Counted from the stretch's first letter, positions 1 through 9,058 are shown. The stretch is DNA of 64,000 bases from Bin5 sp965221345 (GCA_965221345.1 CBDCSD010000002.1:1364001-1428000); one strand, 5' to 3'. The notes: a model not told the origin generated them from the sequence alone. Numbers and translations are program-made.

Positions 1-351
1 CCCCAGCATCTGCGCGGCCTGTCGTTCCTGGTTCGTTTCGTCGACCGCGCTGCTGATCAGAACCACGTCCGGGCGTTCCCGGGCGGGTAGTCCGGTCAAC
101 TCTGCCGCCGCTCCCTGCCGCCCGAAAATCTTCGCACCGGCCGCAGCCAGCCGGCGCGTGCGCTCGCTCTCCTGGCGATCGCTGCCACTAACGCGTATGC
201 CCCGTTCCAGGAGAACAACCGCGATGGCGGAAAGCCCTGCGCCGCCTATCCCAATCAGATGCACCCGCAGCTCCGCATCCTCCCCACCCCTCTTGGGTGG
301 AGACGCGTCCAGCGCCTCCTGCAACTGCTTCTGCCACCTGTCACTCCGCAT
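1..351 (-). CDS. murC: UDP-N-acetylmuramate--L-alanine ligase, N-terminal part (cut by window edge)
   Basis: The first 117 codons are present and the rest lies outside the window. MurC adds L-alanine to UDP-MurNAc in the cytoplasm, the first peptide step of peptidoglycan synthesis. About 32 residues in, the protein has the Rossmann motif GIGGAGLSAIA followed by VSGSD, typical of the Mur ligase N-terminal domain. The lead before that motif is longer than usual, and the DNA coding for it (about 286-320) is a small hairpin-like stretch. The start is the ATG at 351, 54 bp after the preceding membrane protein gene. It ends the dcw cluster as seen here. The family call is secure; catalytic residues cannot be checked. 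Confidence 0.9.
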   Translation of the reverse strand, partial: MRSDRWQKQLQEALDASPPKRGGEDAELRVHLIGIGGAGLSAIAVVLLERGIRVSGSDRQESERTRRLAAAGAKIFGRQGAAAELTGLPARERPDVVLISSAVDETNQERQAAQMLG

Positions 352-372
352 CGGTGCCTCCTTCGCTGCGGC

Positions 373-403
373 GGCGCCGCTCTTCAACAGGGGCGCATCC
401 AAC
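373..403 (+). repeat. Family B palindromic repeat, copy B1
   Basis: Arms GCGCC and GGGGCGC around a CTTCAAC loop, followed by ATCCAAC as in other family B copies. It lies at the murC/CvpA-like gene junction. Confidence 0.5.
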
Positions 404-405
404 CT

Positions 406-951
406 TCATCCCCGCACCCGCATCAGCAGCAGTATTGCGATCGGAATTACCCACGGCGTCGGTGATGGCATGATATTCTGGGGCAAATAACCCACCAGTT
501 CGACAGCGAGCGGCGACAGGTCCGGACTTATCCATCCCAAGGTGGAGAGTGGATAGTCGTATTTGTGCTGGTAGTACCAGAGGCTGCCGCTGATCAGATA
601 ACCGTTGATGGCGCCGACCAGGCAACTGAGAATCGCGCCGTGGGGCATCGGCCATTGCTGGCCGCCGAACGTGATAACCCGCCCCGCATAGCCGGCAAAA
701 ATCGTACCAACAAATATGACCAGATAGAAATTGCTCAGGAATAGTTGCTGGGCACCCAGATCTTCAGTTGGAAATACCATTTGCCATACACTGCTTAAGA
801 TCGGAGTGAGTCGGTCCTCGACGTATAGCAGCAGAAAAATCGCGACGATAATGATCATCGACCTGCCCAATTCCCGCGCATAGCCTTGGGCAAGGCCAAT
901 CAATGTAATGATGGAAGCGATAGATCCAAAATAAACTTCGATCAGACCCAT
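406..951 (-). CDS. CvpA-like integral membrane protein, function unknown
   Basis: A 181-residue, strongly hydrophobic protein with about four to five membrane segments. The first 50 residues carry a G-x-AQGYARELGR-type turn after a hydrophobic stretch, which resembles the N-terminus of CvpA (colicin V production) family proteins; this is pattern recognition only. It sits between a second similar membrane protein and murC, in the same direction, so it is probably co-transcribed with the dcw genes. No good ribosome binding site precedes the ATG at 951. A role in cell envelope biogenesis is inferred from position; no catalytic motif is visible. Confidence 0.6.
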   Translation of the reverse strand: MGLIEVYFGSIASIITLIGLAQGYARELGRSMIIIVAIFLLLYVEDRLTPILSSVWQMVFPTEDLGAQQLFLSNFYLVIFVGTIFAGYAGRVITFGGQQWPMPHGAILSCLVGAINGYLISGSLWYYQHKYDYPLSTLGWISPDLSPLAVELVGYLPQNIMPSPTPWVIPIAILLLMRVRG

Positions 952-995
952 AATAATTTAGTGGTTGGTCACAACGCAGTTCATGATTCGCTCGA

Positions 996-1670
996 CTAAC
1001 TTTGGCCGCGTCGCAATGTACCGATCACGGCCACAAGCAGCACCGTCAACGCAATCGCGGCCAGAATTGGCTGTTGAGGCCCCAATGCCTCCCAGATCAT
1101 GCCGAAATTGGACTGCATCATGTCGGTCACGCTGCGCAGAAGCCCCTCCATCCCCGTGCCGGGAGATGAGACTGACGCAACCCCGACCTCCGGAATGAAG
1201 GCCATCAGCCGCGGCGCAAAAGTAGGAATGTAGAACAGTCCGTTGCCAATGCCTAGCAGCGCCGCCAAGAGACCCGATGAGCTCTGCCTGTCGGAGATCG
1301 CCTTGTTGGTCAGTATGTAGGTAAAAAGCAGCAGCCCCGACCAGACCAGAAACGAAACCGTCGGCTGGTCCGCATCGGAGAGCCAATCCGAGGGGCCTAG
1401 CGTATACACCGGTTCGCTGCCTCCCGCCGCGCCCCCTGCGCGCAGCGAGGCCAGCAACTTTGCGCCCACACTGATGACACCCAGGAGGACGCCCAACGCC
1501 TGCCTTACGATATCCAGGGCCAGGCCCTGATTTTGTTGCAGCAGGAAGAAGCCCCCGATCGAGACGATCAGCACCGACAACTCACGGAACAGACCCCGCC
1601 GAAAGCCGATCCAACCAAAGAGGAGAACGTAGAGTACAAATGCGACTGTGCCTGGAGTAGATTCGCTCAT
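996..1670 (-). CDS. CvpA-like integral membrane protein, function unknown
   Basis: A 224-residue hydrophobic protein. The N-terminus has the pattern GWIGFRRGLFRELSVLIV, the CvpA-type 'G-x-x-rGl-rEl' motif, then four further hydrophobic segments and a basic C-terminal tail (RRGQS). The next gene (406-951) has a similar opening, so the two may be diverged paralogues. They lie 44 bp apart between murG and murC, where other bacteria usually have murB, ftsQ or nothing. This suggests an envelope function but does not prove one. Start ATG at 1670; the ribosome binding site is weak. Confidence 0.6.
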   Translation of the reverse strand: MSESTPGTVAFVLYVLLFGWIGFRRGLFRELSVLIVSIGGFFLLQQNQGLALDIVRQALGVLLGVISVGAKLLASLRAGGAAGGSEPVYTLGPSDWLSDADQPTVSFLVWSGLLLFTYILTNKAISDRQSSSGLLAALLGIGNGLFYIPTFAPRLMAFIPEVGVASVSSPGTGMEGLLRSVTDMMQSNFGMIWEALGPQQPILAAIALTVLLVAVIGTLRRGQS

Positions 1671-2088
1671 TTGTATGCTTTCATACTGGTGGAATGTAAC
1701 GCAGAATTCCTAAGTGCACACGCTCGAAAATTGTCGCCGCGCCGGGCGACTCACCCACAAACGAAAGTAATGACAGATCGGCAAAGGCAGGGCGGCATCG
1801 ATGGCAGCATGAACCCCCTGGGAGGGGACACGCACAAGCCGGAACACGCCCAAAGCTGGCCCGGTATTGCCGCAGGCCCAAGCCAACTGCGCATTCGGGG
1901 CCAGGGCCAACGGGCCTGTGGCGTTCCGTGGTCGCAATCCAGAAGCAAGCTCGCCGAAGACACCGTAAGAACAAGATGACATTTGGTTTATCCGACCTGT
2001 TCCAACTACACACTGGGCGGCCCAGAACCAACAGGGTCGCACGAAACTAGCAAAAGTTTCCCAAAATACCGGTGGCTGAAAACAAGCG
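1671..2088. other. Intergenic stretch between murG and the CvpA-like gene, no gene recognised
   Basis: About 420 bp. Minus-strand open frames cross it, but they are Cys/Arg/Pro-rich, have no domain-like pattern and overlap murG, so I do not call them. A short CCCC/GGGG hairpin lies near 1810-1825. No clear terminator or promoter was found. Confidence 0.5.
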
Positions 2089-3231
2089 TTAGCCATGAGC
2101 CGCGAGCCGCTGTAGTTCGCGTGCGATATTGTCTGCGGCCTGAGGTCGGGCCAAAGCGCCGACCGCCGCCCCCATAGCGAGCCGTCGACTCGCATCCGCC
2201 AGCAGCGCCGTTATGGTCGGTTCCAGCCTTTCCGCCAGCCGCCCGTCCTCGACGATGATAGTGCCGCCAGATTCCGCCAGTTTCTGTGCATTGGGGACCT
2301 GGTGGGAGCCGGCGCCAGGCAAGGGCGCCAGCACCGACGGCAGACGCGCCAGCGGAAACTCGGCCAGCACACTGGCCCCGGCACGGGCTACCGCCAGGTC
2401 TGCGCTGGCCAGCGCCCAAGCCATCTCCTCGTGCAGATAGGCCACGGGATGATAGCGGCCGGCCAGTGGGCTATCCGACAGACCCGGCCCTTCTTGTTCC
2501 AGCAAGAGCCAGTCGCGCGTACCGACAACGTGCAGAATCTGGCAGGCGGGCAACAGGGCCGGCGCCGTCTGCCAGACAGCCCGGTTGATGCTGCGCGCGC
2601 CCTGGCTGCCGCCGAACACCAGCAGCAGAGGCAGTTCATCCTCCAGTTCCAATCCCAGTTTCCGGGTCAACTTCTGCCGGGCTGCCTGTCTGTCCTCTAT
2701 CGCCTTCAAAATTTCAGCGCGGACGGGGTAGCCGGTGACCACCGCCTTTTGGCCAAAGAAATCGGCCACCTCGGGGAAGCTAACCGCTACCCGCTGGGCC
2801 AGTCGGCTGAGCCACCGCACCGCCAGGCCGGGTGTCATATCCGGCAGATAGATCATCACTGGCACCGATCGAAGTCGACAGGCTATCGCGACCGGCGCCA
2901 TCACATAGCCCCCGGTCGCAAAACATACCTGCGGGCGAAACTCGTCGAGAACCTGCAAAGACTGGCGTATGCCTGCCAACATTTTGGCCAGATTGCGTAT
3001 TGCCATCAATGGATTGCGTCCTCGCAGTGCGCCGCTTTGAATGTTGTGGAAGGGGATTCCAGCGTCCTGTACAAGAGGATGCTCGATGCCGGTCCGGCTC
3101 CCCAGCCACAGCAGTGCCGGGTTAATCTGAGCGGGCGCGGCGGTCAGAGCGTTGGTTCGTAGCTGTTCGACGACGGCGAGAGCCGGATATACGTGTCCCC
3201 CGGTTCCACCACCCGAAATTAGAAGGCGCAT
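2089..3231 (-). CDS. murG: MurG, UDP-GlcNAc:lipid I N-acetylglucosaminyltransferase
   Basis: 380 residues, slightly longer than the usual 355-365. MurG transfers GlcNAc to lipid I on the inner membrane face to make lipid II. The start is fixed by the classical opening MRLLISGGGTGGHVYPALA, the GT28 glycine-rich loop. The second half contains GGSQGARSIN, the UDP-GlcNAc-site region HEEMAWALASADLAVARAGAS, and a LPSVLAPLPGAGSHQ-type loop. Its first 110 bp overlap the 3' end of ftsW. It belongs to the minus-strand dcw operon; downstream comes a 418-bp spacer. Confidence 0.97.
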   Translation of the reverse strand: MRLLISGGGTGGHVYPALAVVEQLRTNALTAAPAQINPALLWLGSRTGIEHPLVQDAGIPFHNIQSGALRGRNPLMAIRNLAKMLAGIRQSLQVLDEFRPQVCFATGGYVMAPVAIACRLRSVPVMIYLPDMTPGLAVRWLSRLAQRVAVSFPEVADFFGQKAVVTGYPVRAEILKAIEDRQAARQKLTRKLGLELEDELPLLLVFGGSQGARSINRAVWQTAPALLPACQILHVVGTRDWLLLEQEGPGLSDSPLAGRYHPVAYLHEEMAWALASADLAVARAGASVLAEFPLARLPSVLAPLPGAGSHQVPNAQKLAESGGTIIVEDGRLAERLEPTITALLADASRRLAMGAAVGALARPQAADNIARELQRLAAHG

Positions 3232-4492
3232 GGGCTGTTTGCCCTGGGGGGCCAGAGGATGCCCCAGATTTGCTTGACCCCAATACGTTGAATAGGCCCC
3301 CGCTATGCCGGTCGCCCGCCGTGGGGTGAGGGCGTGCGCCGGTTTCGCCGCGACGGGGCGCGGTGGGAGGGGGTTGACCGCGATACCTGCTGATATTCAG
3401 CAGTATGCCGGCAGCTCCCATTGACGTGACAAGAGAACTGCCACCAAAGCTGACGAACGGTAGTGTTACGCCGGTGGGAGGAGCGACGGCCACCGCTACC
3501 GCGATGTGAATTGTGGCCTGCAAGATGATGAGCGCGGTGATGCCCACTGCCAGCAAAGAGCCGAAGATATCCGGCGATTCACTGGCGATGCGCAGACCTC
3601 GATAGACAAACAACGTGAAGAGCAGGATCACCAGCAGCGTGCCCAGCAGCCCCATCTCCTCGCCGATCACCGCAAAAATATTGTCCGACCAGCTCAGGGG
3701 CAACCTGCCGGGCAACTTTTCGGTACTGTTGCCCAGTCCCACGCCGAGCGGGCCGCCCCTGACAATCGCCGTGCTGGCTTCGCGGATCTGCCACTCAGGA
3801 CTGTTCAGAGGAGACTGGATCGACTCCAGCAGCGCGCTGACCCGGCGGCTGGCATAGCTGTTGCGGGTAATCACCAGCCAGAACGTGACGATGGCCACAA
3901 ACCCGCCCAGGATAAGCTGCTTCAACTCAGCGCCCGCCAGGAAAAATATGATCAGCGCGGTGGCAACGATCAGAATCGTTGTACTGATATCCGGTTGCGC
4001 CACGATCAGCCCCGTCACGATCCCCATCAGCACACCAAAGGGGATTAGCCCATAGTTGATCTCTTTGATCCGACTGCCTTTGCTGGCAAGCCAGGTGCTG
4101 ATGTAGATGAGAACGATGACTTTGACGGGTTCACTGGGTTGTATGCGGCCGCCGAAGGTACGGGTGGCGCCGAAGCGGTTTTCGCCGTAAAAGAGGACGG
4201 CCATCAGGGAAATCAACCCCAGCGCCATCAGAGGTATACTCCACCGCTCCCATATCCGGTAGGGAACAAGCGCAGCGCCGACCAAGGCCGCCAGACCAAC
4301 CCCCAGCCAGCGAATTTGCAGCAATGCGTAATAGAAGGGCGATTCCCGGTTTTCCAGCGCCCAGGGGTAACTGGCACTGAAGACCATTACAGACCCGAAC
4401 AGAATCAGGCAAGTCAGGACCGTGGCCAGCGCCCAATCGAAGCCGGGCCCGTTCCTGCCCATCTGTTTTCCTTGGTTGATCTGTAGCGCCAT
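3122..4492 (-). CDS. ftsW: FtsW, septal peptidoglycan glycosyltransferase (SEDS family)
   Basis: 456 residues with about ten membrane segments. FtsW polymerises lipid II at the division site with its partner transpeptidase FtsI. Family features include FGATRTFGGRIQPSE, the loop PGRLPLSWSDNIFAVIGEE, and PPTGVTLPFVSFGGSS near the C-terminus. The tail after about residue 365 is Pro/Arg/Ser-rich, about 85 residues long, and partly read from DNA that also encodes the start of MurG (3122-3231). Either this is a genuine long overlap or the tail results from a frameshift; the raw sequence does not decide. Start ATG 4492 has GAGGAA five bases upstream. Confidence 0.95.
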   Translation of the reverse strand: MALQINQGKQMGRNGPGFDWALATVLTCLILFGSVMVFSASYPWALENRESPFYYALLQIRWLGVGLAALVGAALVPYRIWERWSIPLMALGLISLMAVLFYGENRFGATRTFGGRIQPSEPVKVIVLIYISTWLASKGSRIKEINYGLIPFGVLMGIVTGLIVAQPDISTTILIVATALIIFFLAGAELKQLILGGFVAIVTFWLVITRNSYASRRVSALLESIQSPLNSPEWQIREASTAIVRGGPLGVGLGNSTEKLPGRLPLSWSDNIFAVIGEEMGLLGTLLVILLFTLFVYRGLRIASESPDIFGSLLAVGITALIILQATIHIAVAVAVAPPTGVTLPFVSFGGSSLVTSMGAAGILLNISRYRGQPPPTAPRRGETGARPHPTAGDRHSGGLFNVLGSSKSGASSGPPGQTAHAPSNFGWWNRGTRISGSRRRRTATNQRSDRRARSD

Positions 4493-4570
4493 TGTCGTTC
4501 CTCTTTCGTCCGCAAAAACGTGCAGTAGCCAGTTGGTTCGTATCAGAAGGCCGGCAAACTGCCGTTGCCA

Positions 4571-6166
4571 CTAGCCACTAACCACTAAATTGCGGAAATG
4601 CTCCCCGCGCTGTTCAAAGTCTTTGTAGGCATCGTAGCTGGTGCCTCCCGGCGAAAACAGCACAACCGTACCCGGCGTCGCCGTCTGCTTGGCCAGGACA
4701 ACGGCCTCATCCAGGCGCTGCACAACCGCGCAACAGGGAGCGGATATACGCCGGAACGAGGCCCGTTCCCTCACCTTGTCGGCGATCATTGACCCCGCTT
4801 CCCCGAACCCGATTAAACATTGGACCCGGTCCAGCACTTCATCGGCAAAAGTATCCCAGGGTAAATTCTTGTCTTTGCCGCCGGCCAGGAGAATGAGCGT
4901 CTGCGCGCCCGGAGGGAAGACCTGAAGCCCGGCGACGGCCCGCTCCGGCGCAGTCGCGATGCTGTCATTGATCCAGACGACGTTGCCCTTGGACCCCATC
5001 TCCTCCAGCCTGTGCGGTACTCCGGCAAAGGAGCGGGCAACGCGCCCTATCGCCTCTACAGATGCGCCGGCCGCTCCACTAATGGCCGCCGCGCCCAACA
5101 GGTTGCTGATATTGTGCTCTCCCCGCAGTCGTACATCGGTGCGGCGGCAGAAGGGCCGGCCTTCGAAAACCAGGTCTTCGGTCGTTTCGGATGCCCAGGC
5201 CCCGACGTCCAGCGCATGGGAATTACCGCTGCCGGACGCCCGCCGCGGCAGAGCCTCGGCATAACCTTGCTTTGGAAAACGGAGCGACGTGCGCCGGCTT
5301 CGGCTCGCAGAGGTGGTAAAAGCGATGAGCCGCCGGTCTTTGCACAGGGCAGAACGGCATTGCGCCAGGAGAGAGTCCAGTTCCCAGTCGTTGGGAACCG
5401 GCGTCTCTTCATCATACCAACCGGCCATCCGGCCAGCCACCGGATCATCGGCATTGAAGACCACTACACTGGTCGGCTTCAGATGGCGCAACAGATTGGA
5501 TTTAGCCTGAACATAGTCGGCCATTGAGGAATGCCGATCCAGGTGATTGGGCGTGATATTGAGGATGGCGGCCACGTCCGGCCCCAGCCGGTCCAGCGGC
5601 CCATAGGCCACCTTCGGGTCGAACAGTTCGAGTTGAAAACTGCTCAGTTCCAGCACCATCATGTCATCTTCCCGAATCGTATCGAGGCGGTCCACCAGCG
5701 GCGTACCGATATTGCCGCCAACGTGGACGGTACAAGCGCCGTCGACAGTCTCTTGCAACATTTCTCCGACGAGCGTTGTCGTTGTTGTCTTGCCGCTGCT
5801 GCCGGTGATGGCGATGACAGGGCAGGGCGCCAATTGCATTGTCAGCAAGCTGTCATTGCTCAGAGGGATGCCGCGACGAATTGCATCCTGCACCAGTGGC
5901 GTTTGCAGCCGCACGCCGCCGCTGAGACAGAGCAGATCGCAGTCATCCAGCAGGTCAGGCGAGTGACCGCCCAAGGCCAGCACAACGGGCAAATCACCCA
6001 GCTGATCCAACTCCTCCGCCAACCTTTCGGCCGGCGCGGCATCGCTGATCGTTACGTTTGCCCCTGCTGCCGCGAAGAAACGGGCCAAAGCCAATCCTTG
6101 ACGGCCCATCCCCAAAATAACGACATTGCGTTTTTCAAAGTTGAACTCTACGCCGTTGGCAATCAC
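4571..6166 (-). CDS. murD: MurD, UDP-MurNAc-L-alanine--D-glutamate ligase
   Basis: 531 residues against the usual 440-460. MurD adds D-Glu to UDP-MurNAc-L-Ala. Visible are VVILGMGRQGLALARFF (N-domain), the ATP loop ITGSSGKTTTT, NITPNHLDRH in the central domain, LAGGKDKNLPW in the C-domain and LFSPGGTSYD near the end. The excess is an Arg/Ser-rich insertion at about residues 285-330, between the central sheet and the VRLRGEHN(I)SN segment. Start is GTG at 6166 with GGAG nine bases upstream. 127 bp separate it from mraY, and the C-terminal codons contain short TAGTGG direct repeats. Confidence 0.96.
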   Translation of the reverse strand: MIANGVEFNFEKRNVVILGMGRQGLALARFFAAAGANVTISDAAPAERLAEELDQLGDLPVVLALGGHSPDLLDDCDLLCLSGGVRLQTPLVQDAIRRGIPLSNDSLLTMQLAPCPVIAITGSSGKTTTTTLVGEMLQETVDGACTVHVGGNIGTPLVDRLDTIREDDMMVLELSSFQLELFDPKVAYGPLDRLGPDVAAILNITPNHLDRHSSMADYVQAKSNLLRHLKPTSVVVFNADDPVAGRMAGWYDEETPVPNDWELDSLLAQCRSALCKDRRLIAFTTSASRSRRTSLRFPKQGYAEALPRRASGSGNSHALDVGAWASETTEDLVFEGRPFCRRTDVRLRGEHNISNLLGAAAISGAAGASVEAIGRVARSFAGVPHRLEEMGSKGNVVWINDSIATAPERAVAGLQVFPPGAQTLILLAGGKDKNLPWDTFADEVLDRVQCLIGFGEAGSMIADKVRERASFRRISAPCCAVVQRLDEAVVLAKQTATPGTVVLFSPGGTSYDAYKDFEQRGEHFRNLVVSG

Positions 6167-6293
6167 GAATTTATTCTCCTTCCAGTTTCCAGATTTTGGT
6201 CAGCGCCTTGCCCCCCGGCAGTTACCAAAAGCTGAAAACCGGCCACTAAGAATTGAGGTGCAGTCGCCAGCATGAAACCGGTGTAGTCGGCGA

Positions 6294-7295
6294 TCACCCG
6301 TTCCACAGCGCCAGGGCCACCCCCAGCATCCCACTCAGCACACCGACTATCCAGAATCTCTCTTTGACCTGTGTTTCACTCCAACCAATCAACTCAAAAT
6401 GATGGTGGATCGGAGTCATCTTGAACATGCGGATATCACGACCCAGGTAGCGGCGGCTGAACTTTGCAGACGCCACCTGCAATAATACGGAAACCGTTTC
6501 GGCGACAAATACGAACCCTACCACCGGTAGTAGCAGCCATTGACCGGTCATCAGCGCCACTAATGCAAGCGTTGCGCCCAAAGCCAGGCTTCCGGTGTCA
6601 CCCATAAAGATCTGTGCCGGATGGGCATTGAACCAGAGAAATGCAAACAGAGCCCCCACCACCGTGAAACAGAAAGCCGCCAGATAGGTCTGCCCCTGCC
6701 TGTATGCGATCAGCCCATAGCTCGCAAACGAAATACTGCTGATGCTCCCCGCCAAACTGTCCAGTCCATCCGTCAGATTTACCGCATTGCTGAATCCGAT
6801 AATGATAAAAATCCCCACCGGAATGAACAGCCAGCCGATCGAAACCCATTCGGTTATGCCAGGCACGCCTACATAGTACAGATCGGGCGGCCCGAAATAG
6901 AGAATGCCCACAATAATCGCCGCAAACACAAACTGGAAACCGCTCTTCATCCACGCCGACATCCCCTTCCCCCTGCCGCGGAGTCCCAGCCAGTCATCGA
7001 CAGCTCCCAGTGTCGCGTGCGCCGCCAGACAGAAAAAGAGCAACAGTGTACTCTTGCCTATCAGCGTGAAACCAAGCAGATTCGCCAGATTGAGCGCCCC
7101 CGTGATCAGCAGGACCGGTACCACAAATAACAGTCCTCCCATCGTTGGCGTCCCCGTCTTCTCCTGATGCGAATCCGGCCCTTCCCTCCTCACCTGCTTG
7201 CCGAATCGATGGTGTTTCAATAAGGCGATCAGTGGCTGCCCCCAGATCACGGCGATGAAGAAGCTGAGTGTCCCCAGCACCAGCGGAGATTCCAT
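6294..7295 (-). CDS. mraY: MraY, phospho-MurNAc-pentapeptide transferase
   Basis: 333 residues, normal length, about ten membrane segments. MraY transfers phospho-MurNAc-pentapeptide to undecaprenyl phosphate, making lipid I. It shows the family motifs EKTGTPTMGGLLF, the acidic AVDDWLGL loop, FSNAVNLTDGLDSLAG, the FMGDTGSLALG segment and TPIHHHFEL. The ATG at 7295 with GAGG seven bases upstream is preferred over the TTG one codon earlier. Only 11 bp separate it from murF. Confidence 0.97.
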   Translation of the reverse strand: MESPLVLGTLSFFIAVIWGQPLIALLKHHRFGKQVRREGPDSHQEKTGTPTMGGLLFVVPVLLITGALNLANLLGFTLIGKSTLLLFFCLAAHATLGAVDDWLGLRGRGKGMSAWMKSGFQFVFAAIIVGILYFGPPDLYYVGVPGITEWVSIGWLFIPVGIFIIIGFSNAVNLTDGLDSLAGSISSISFASYGLIAYRQGQTYLAAFCFTVVGALFAFLWFNAHPAQIFMGDTGSLALGATLALVALMTGQWLLLPVVGFVFVAETVSVLLQVASAKFSRRYLGRDIRMFKMTPIHHHFELIGWSETQVKERFWIVGVLSGMLGVALALWNG

Positions 7296-7306
7296 CAATG
7301 AACCTC

Positions 7307-9058
7307 TTAACCTTCCAGGAGGCCGCCGTCGACCCCATCATCGGGCGTTTGGCGGCGGGCGAGGTCTGTCGCTGCAACTGTTGCCGGCTCTCGTGAAATC
7401 TCGGCGACAATTCGGTCCATCCCCACTGCACGGCTGCCTTTGACGAGCAACAGATCCTGCGGTTGTGCCAGCCCCTTCAGAATCTGTACAGCCGTCTCAA
7501 AATCGTCGGTTGCGTACACAGCTTGTGAGGAAAGGCCTGCCCTTCGGGCCTCATCGGCGATAATCCGGCCCAGTCCGCCGACTGTAACGAGCAGATCGGT
7601 TACGCCCGCGGCATGGGCGCCCACCTGTTTGTGTCCCTCTGTCGTGAAGGTGCCCAACTCCCGCATATCGCCGAGAATCGCGATGCGGCGGCCGCCGCAG
7701 TGTTTCAGAGACTGCCCGTTGACGGACTGGGGCGTTCGTTTCGCCGCCCCTGACCCCGTCTCTGGGCACTTGGCGGCGGGCGAACAATCCGCGCGCGCCG
7801 GGCGGCGGGTGAATAGGTCGTTCAGCAGATTGAGGGCGGCCAGCGTGCTGATGGGGCTGGCGTTATATGTGTCGTCGATGAGCGTGCTGCCGTTGATGCC
7901 CGGCATCACAACAAGCCGCAACTGACTCTGCGCCCGCTGCAGGCCGGTGACAATCTCTTGCCAAGTCAGATCGTTGACAATCCCGACGGCAGCCGCGCCC
8001 AGGGCCGTATACACCGAATGTCTGCCCAAAAGGGGCACTCTCAGGCGCTGGCTGTGGATGTGACCGTCTTCCTGACGATGATAGATACGGAAGCGGATGC
8101 CTTCCATGCCCAGGCTTTCGATCTCGTCGGCCCACAGATCCGCTTCAGCAGTGAGGCCATAGAAAAAAGGCCGCGCATCGGTGACCGCCGCCATGGCCCG
8201 AACCCGTGCGTCGTCCCGGTTTAGAATAGCTACGCCCCCGTTCTGCGCGTTGGGCAGAGCCTCTACGAGTTCGGCTTTGGCTTGCGCGATCCGGTCTATC
8301 GTGCCCAGCCGCTCCAAATGGATCGGGCCGACATTCGTCACAACGCCAACATGGGGCCGCGCCAAGCTGCACAGCAGGCGAATTTCCCCCAAATCGTACA
8401 TCCCCATCTCCAACACTGTCCGTTCGTGGCCCGTGTGCAGCCCCAGCAGAGCCAGCGGCAGCCCCTGTTCGCTGTTGAGATTGCCGGTGTTGTGATGGGT
8501 GCGGTAGCGTTGCGCGAGGACCGATGCAGTCAACTCTTTTGTGCTGGTTTTGCCTACGCTGCCGGTCACGCCGACCACCCGCAGATCCGGGCGGGTGCGA
8601 TGCAGCCGCTGAAAGATACCCGCGGCCTGCAAAGCCGTGTTGGCGTCGGGTACAATGTAGGCGATGGCGCGGCCGGGTTCAAACTGCGAGGAATGAAGAA
8701 AACGCCACGGCCGCGCGCGGTTCGGTTGTTCTCTCTCTTCTTTCTTCTCTTCACCCTCTCCTCGTCCGCCGCGGCAGTCGACCAGCAGCGCATCGGTTTC
8801 GCGCAGCTGCTCAAGGCCCCGCTCTTCGCAGATGACTGCCTCGGCGCCACCGGCTAGCGCCTGGCCAATGAATCTGTGGCCGTCTGTGCGGGCGCCGCTG
8901 AAAGCAATGAACAGAGACCCTGCTTCAACGTCGCGGCTGTCCAGTACCGCACAGCTGATGGGACGGGGCGTCAACGTTTCTGGCGGCGGGGTCCCCGTCA
9001 GCGCCTGCCAGAGTGTATGCTGGGTGATAAAGGTCTCAACGTTTGGTCGGTCTGCCAC
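7307..9058 (-). CDS. murF: MurF, UDP-MurNAc-tripeptide--D-Ala-D-Ala ligase with repeat-derived insertions
   Basis: 583 residues, well above the usual 450-470. MurF attaches D-Ala-D-Ala to complete the UDP-MurNAc-pentapeptide. Motifs: DSRDVEAGSLFIAFSG (N-domain), ATP loop GVTGSVGKTSTKE, NVGPIHLERLG, DDTYNASP and ILGDMRELG. The start is GTG 9058, supported by AAAGGA ten bases upstream; the frame stays open for 48 more codons, but those come from a family A repeat at the end of ftsI. Three extra segments explain the length: a Glu/Lys/Arg-rich insert (about residues 93-130), a family A-containing insert (about 415-455) just before ILGDMRELG, and a family A-encoded C-terminal tail. Confidence 0.94.
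   Translation of the reverse strand: MADRPNVETFITQHTLWQALTGTPPPETLTPRPISCAVLDSRDVEAGSLFIAFSGARTDGHRFIGQALAGGAEAVICEERGLEQLRETDALLVDCRGGRGEGEEKKEEREQPNRARPWRFLHSSQFEPGRAIAYIVPDANTALQAAGIFQRLHRTRPDLRVVGVTGSVGKTSTKELTASVLAQRYRTHHNTGNLNSEQGLPLALLGLHTGHERTVLEMGMYDLGEIRLLCSLARPHVGVVTNVGPIHLERLGTIDRIAQAKAELVEALPNAQNGGVAILNRDDARVRAMAAVTDARPFFYGLTAEADLWADEIESLGMEGIRFRIYHRQEDGHIHSQRLRVPLLGRHSVYTALGAAAVGIVNDLTWQEIVTGLQRAQSQLRLVVMPGINGSTLIDDTYNASPISTLAALNLLNDLFTRRPARADCSPAAKCPETGSGAAKRTPQSVNGQSLKHCGGRRIAILGDMRELGTFTTEGHKQVGAHAAGVTDLLVTVGGLGRIIADEARRAGLSSQAVYATDDFETAVQILKGLAQPQDLLLVKGSRAVGMDRIVAEISREPATVAATDLARRQTPDDGVDGGLLEG
7319..7364 (+). repeat. Family A palindromic repeat, copy A1 (in the murF 3' end)
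   Basis: Arms GGCCGCCG and GGCGGCGGGC around a loop with GACCCCATC and GGGC. It encodes the MurF C-terminal tail, read as RRQTPDDGVDGG, the same reading frame as the FtsI N-terminal and RsmH copies. Confidence 0.8.
7741..7787 (+). repeat. Family A palindromic repeat, copy A2 (inside murF)
   Basis: CGCCGCC paired with GGCGGCG around GACCCCGTC and GGGCACTT, followed by GCGAACAA. It is read in the second open frame (CSPAAKCPETGSGAA), as in RsmH and at the FtsI C-terminus. Confidence 0.85.

Noticed and set aside
1681..2195. Minus-strand frames in the murG-downstream spacer
   Set aside because: Cys/Arg-rich, overlap murG, no ribosome binding site or recognisable domain.
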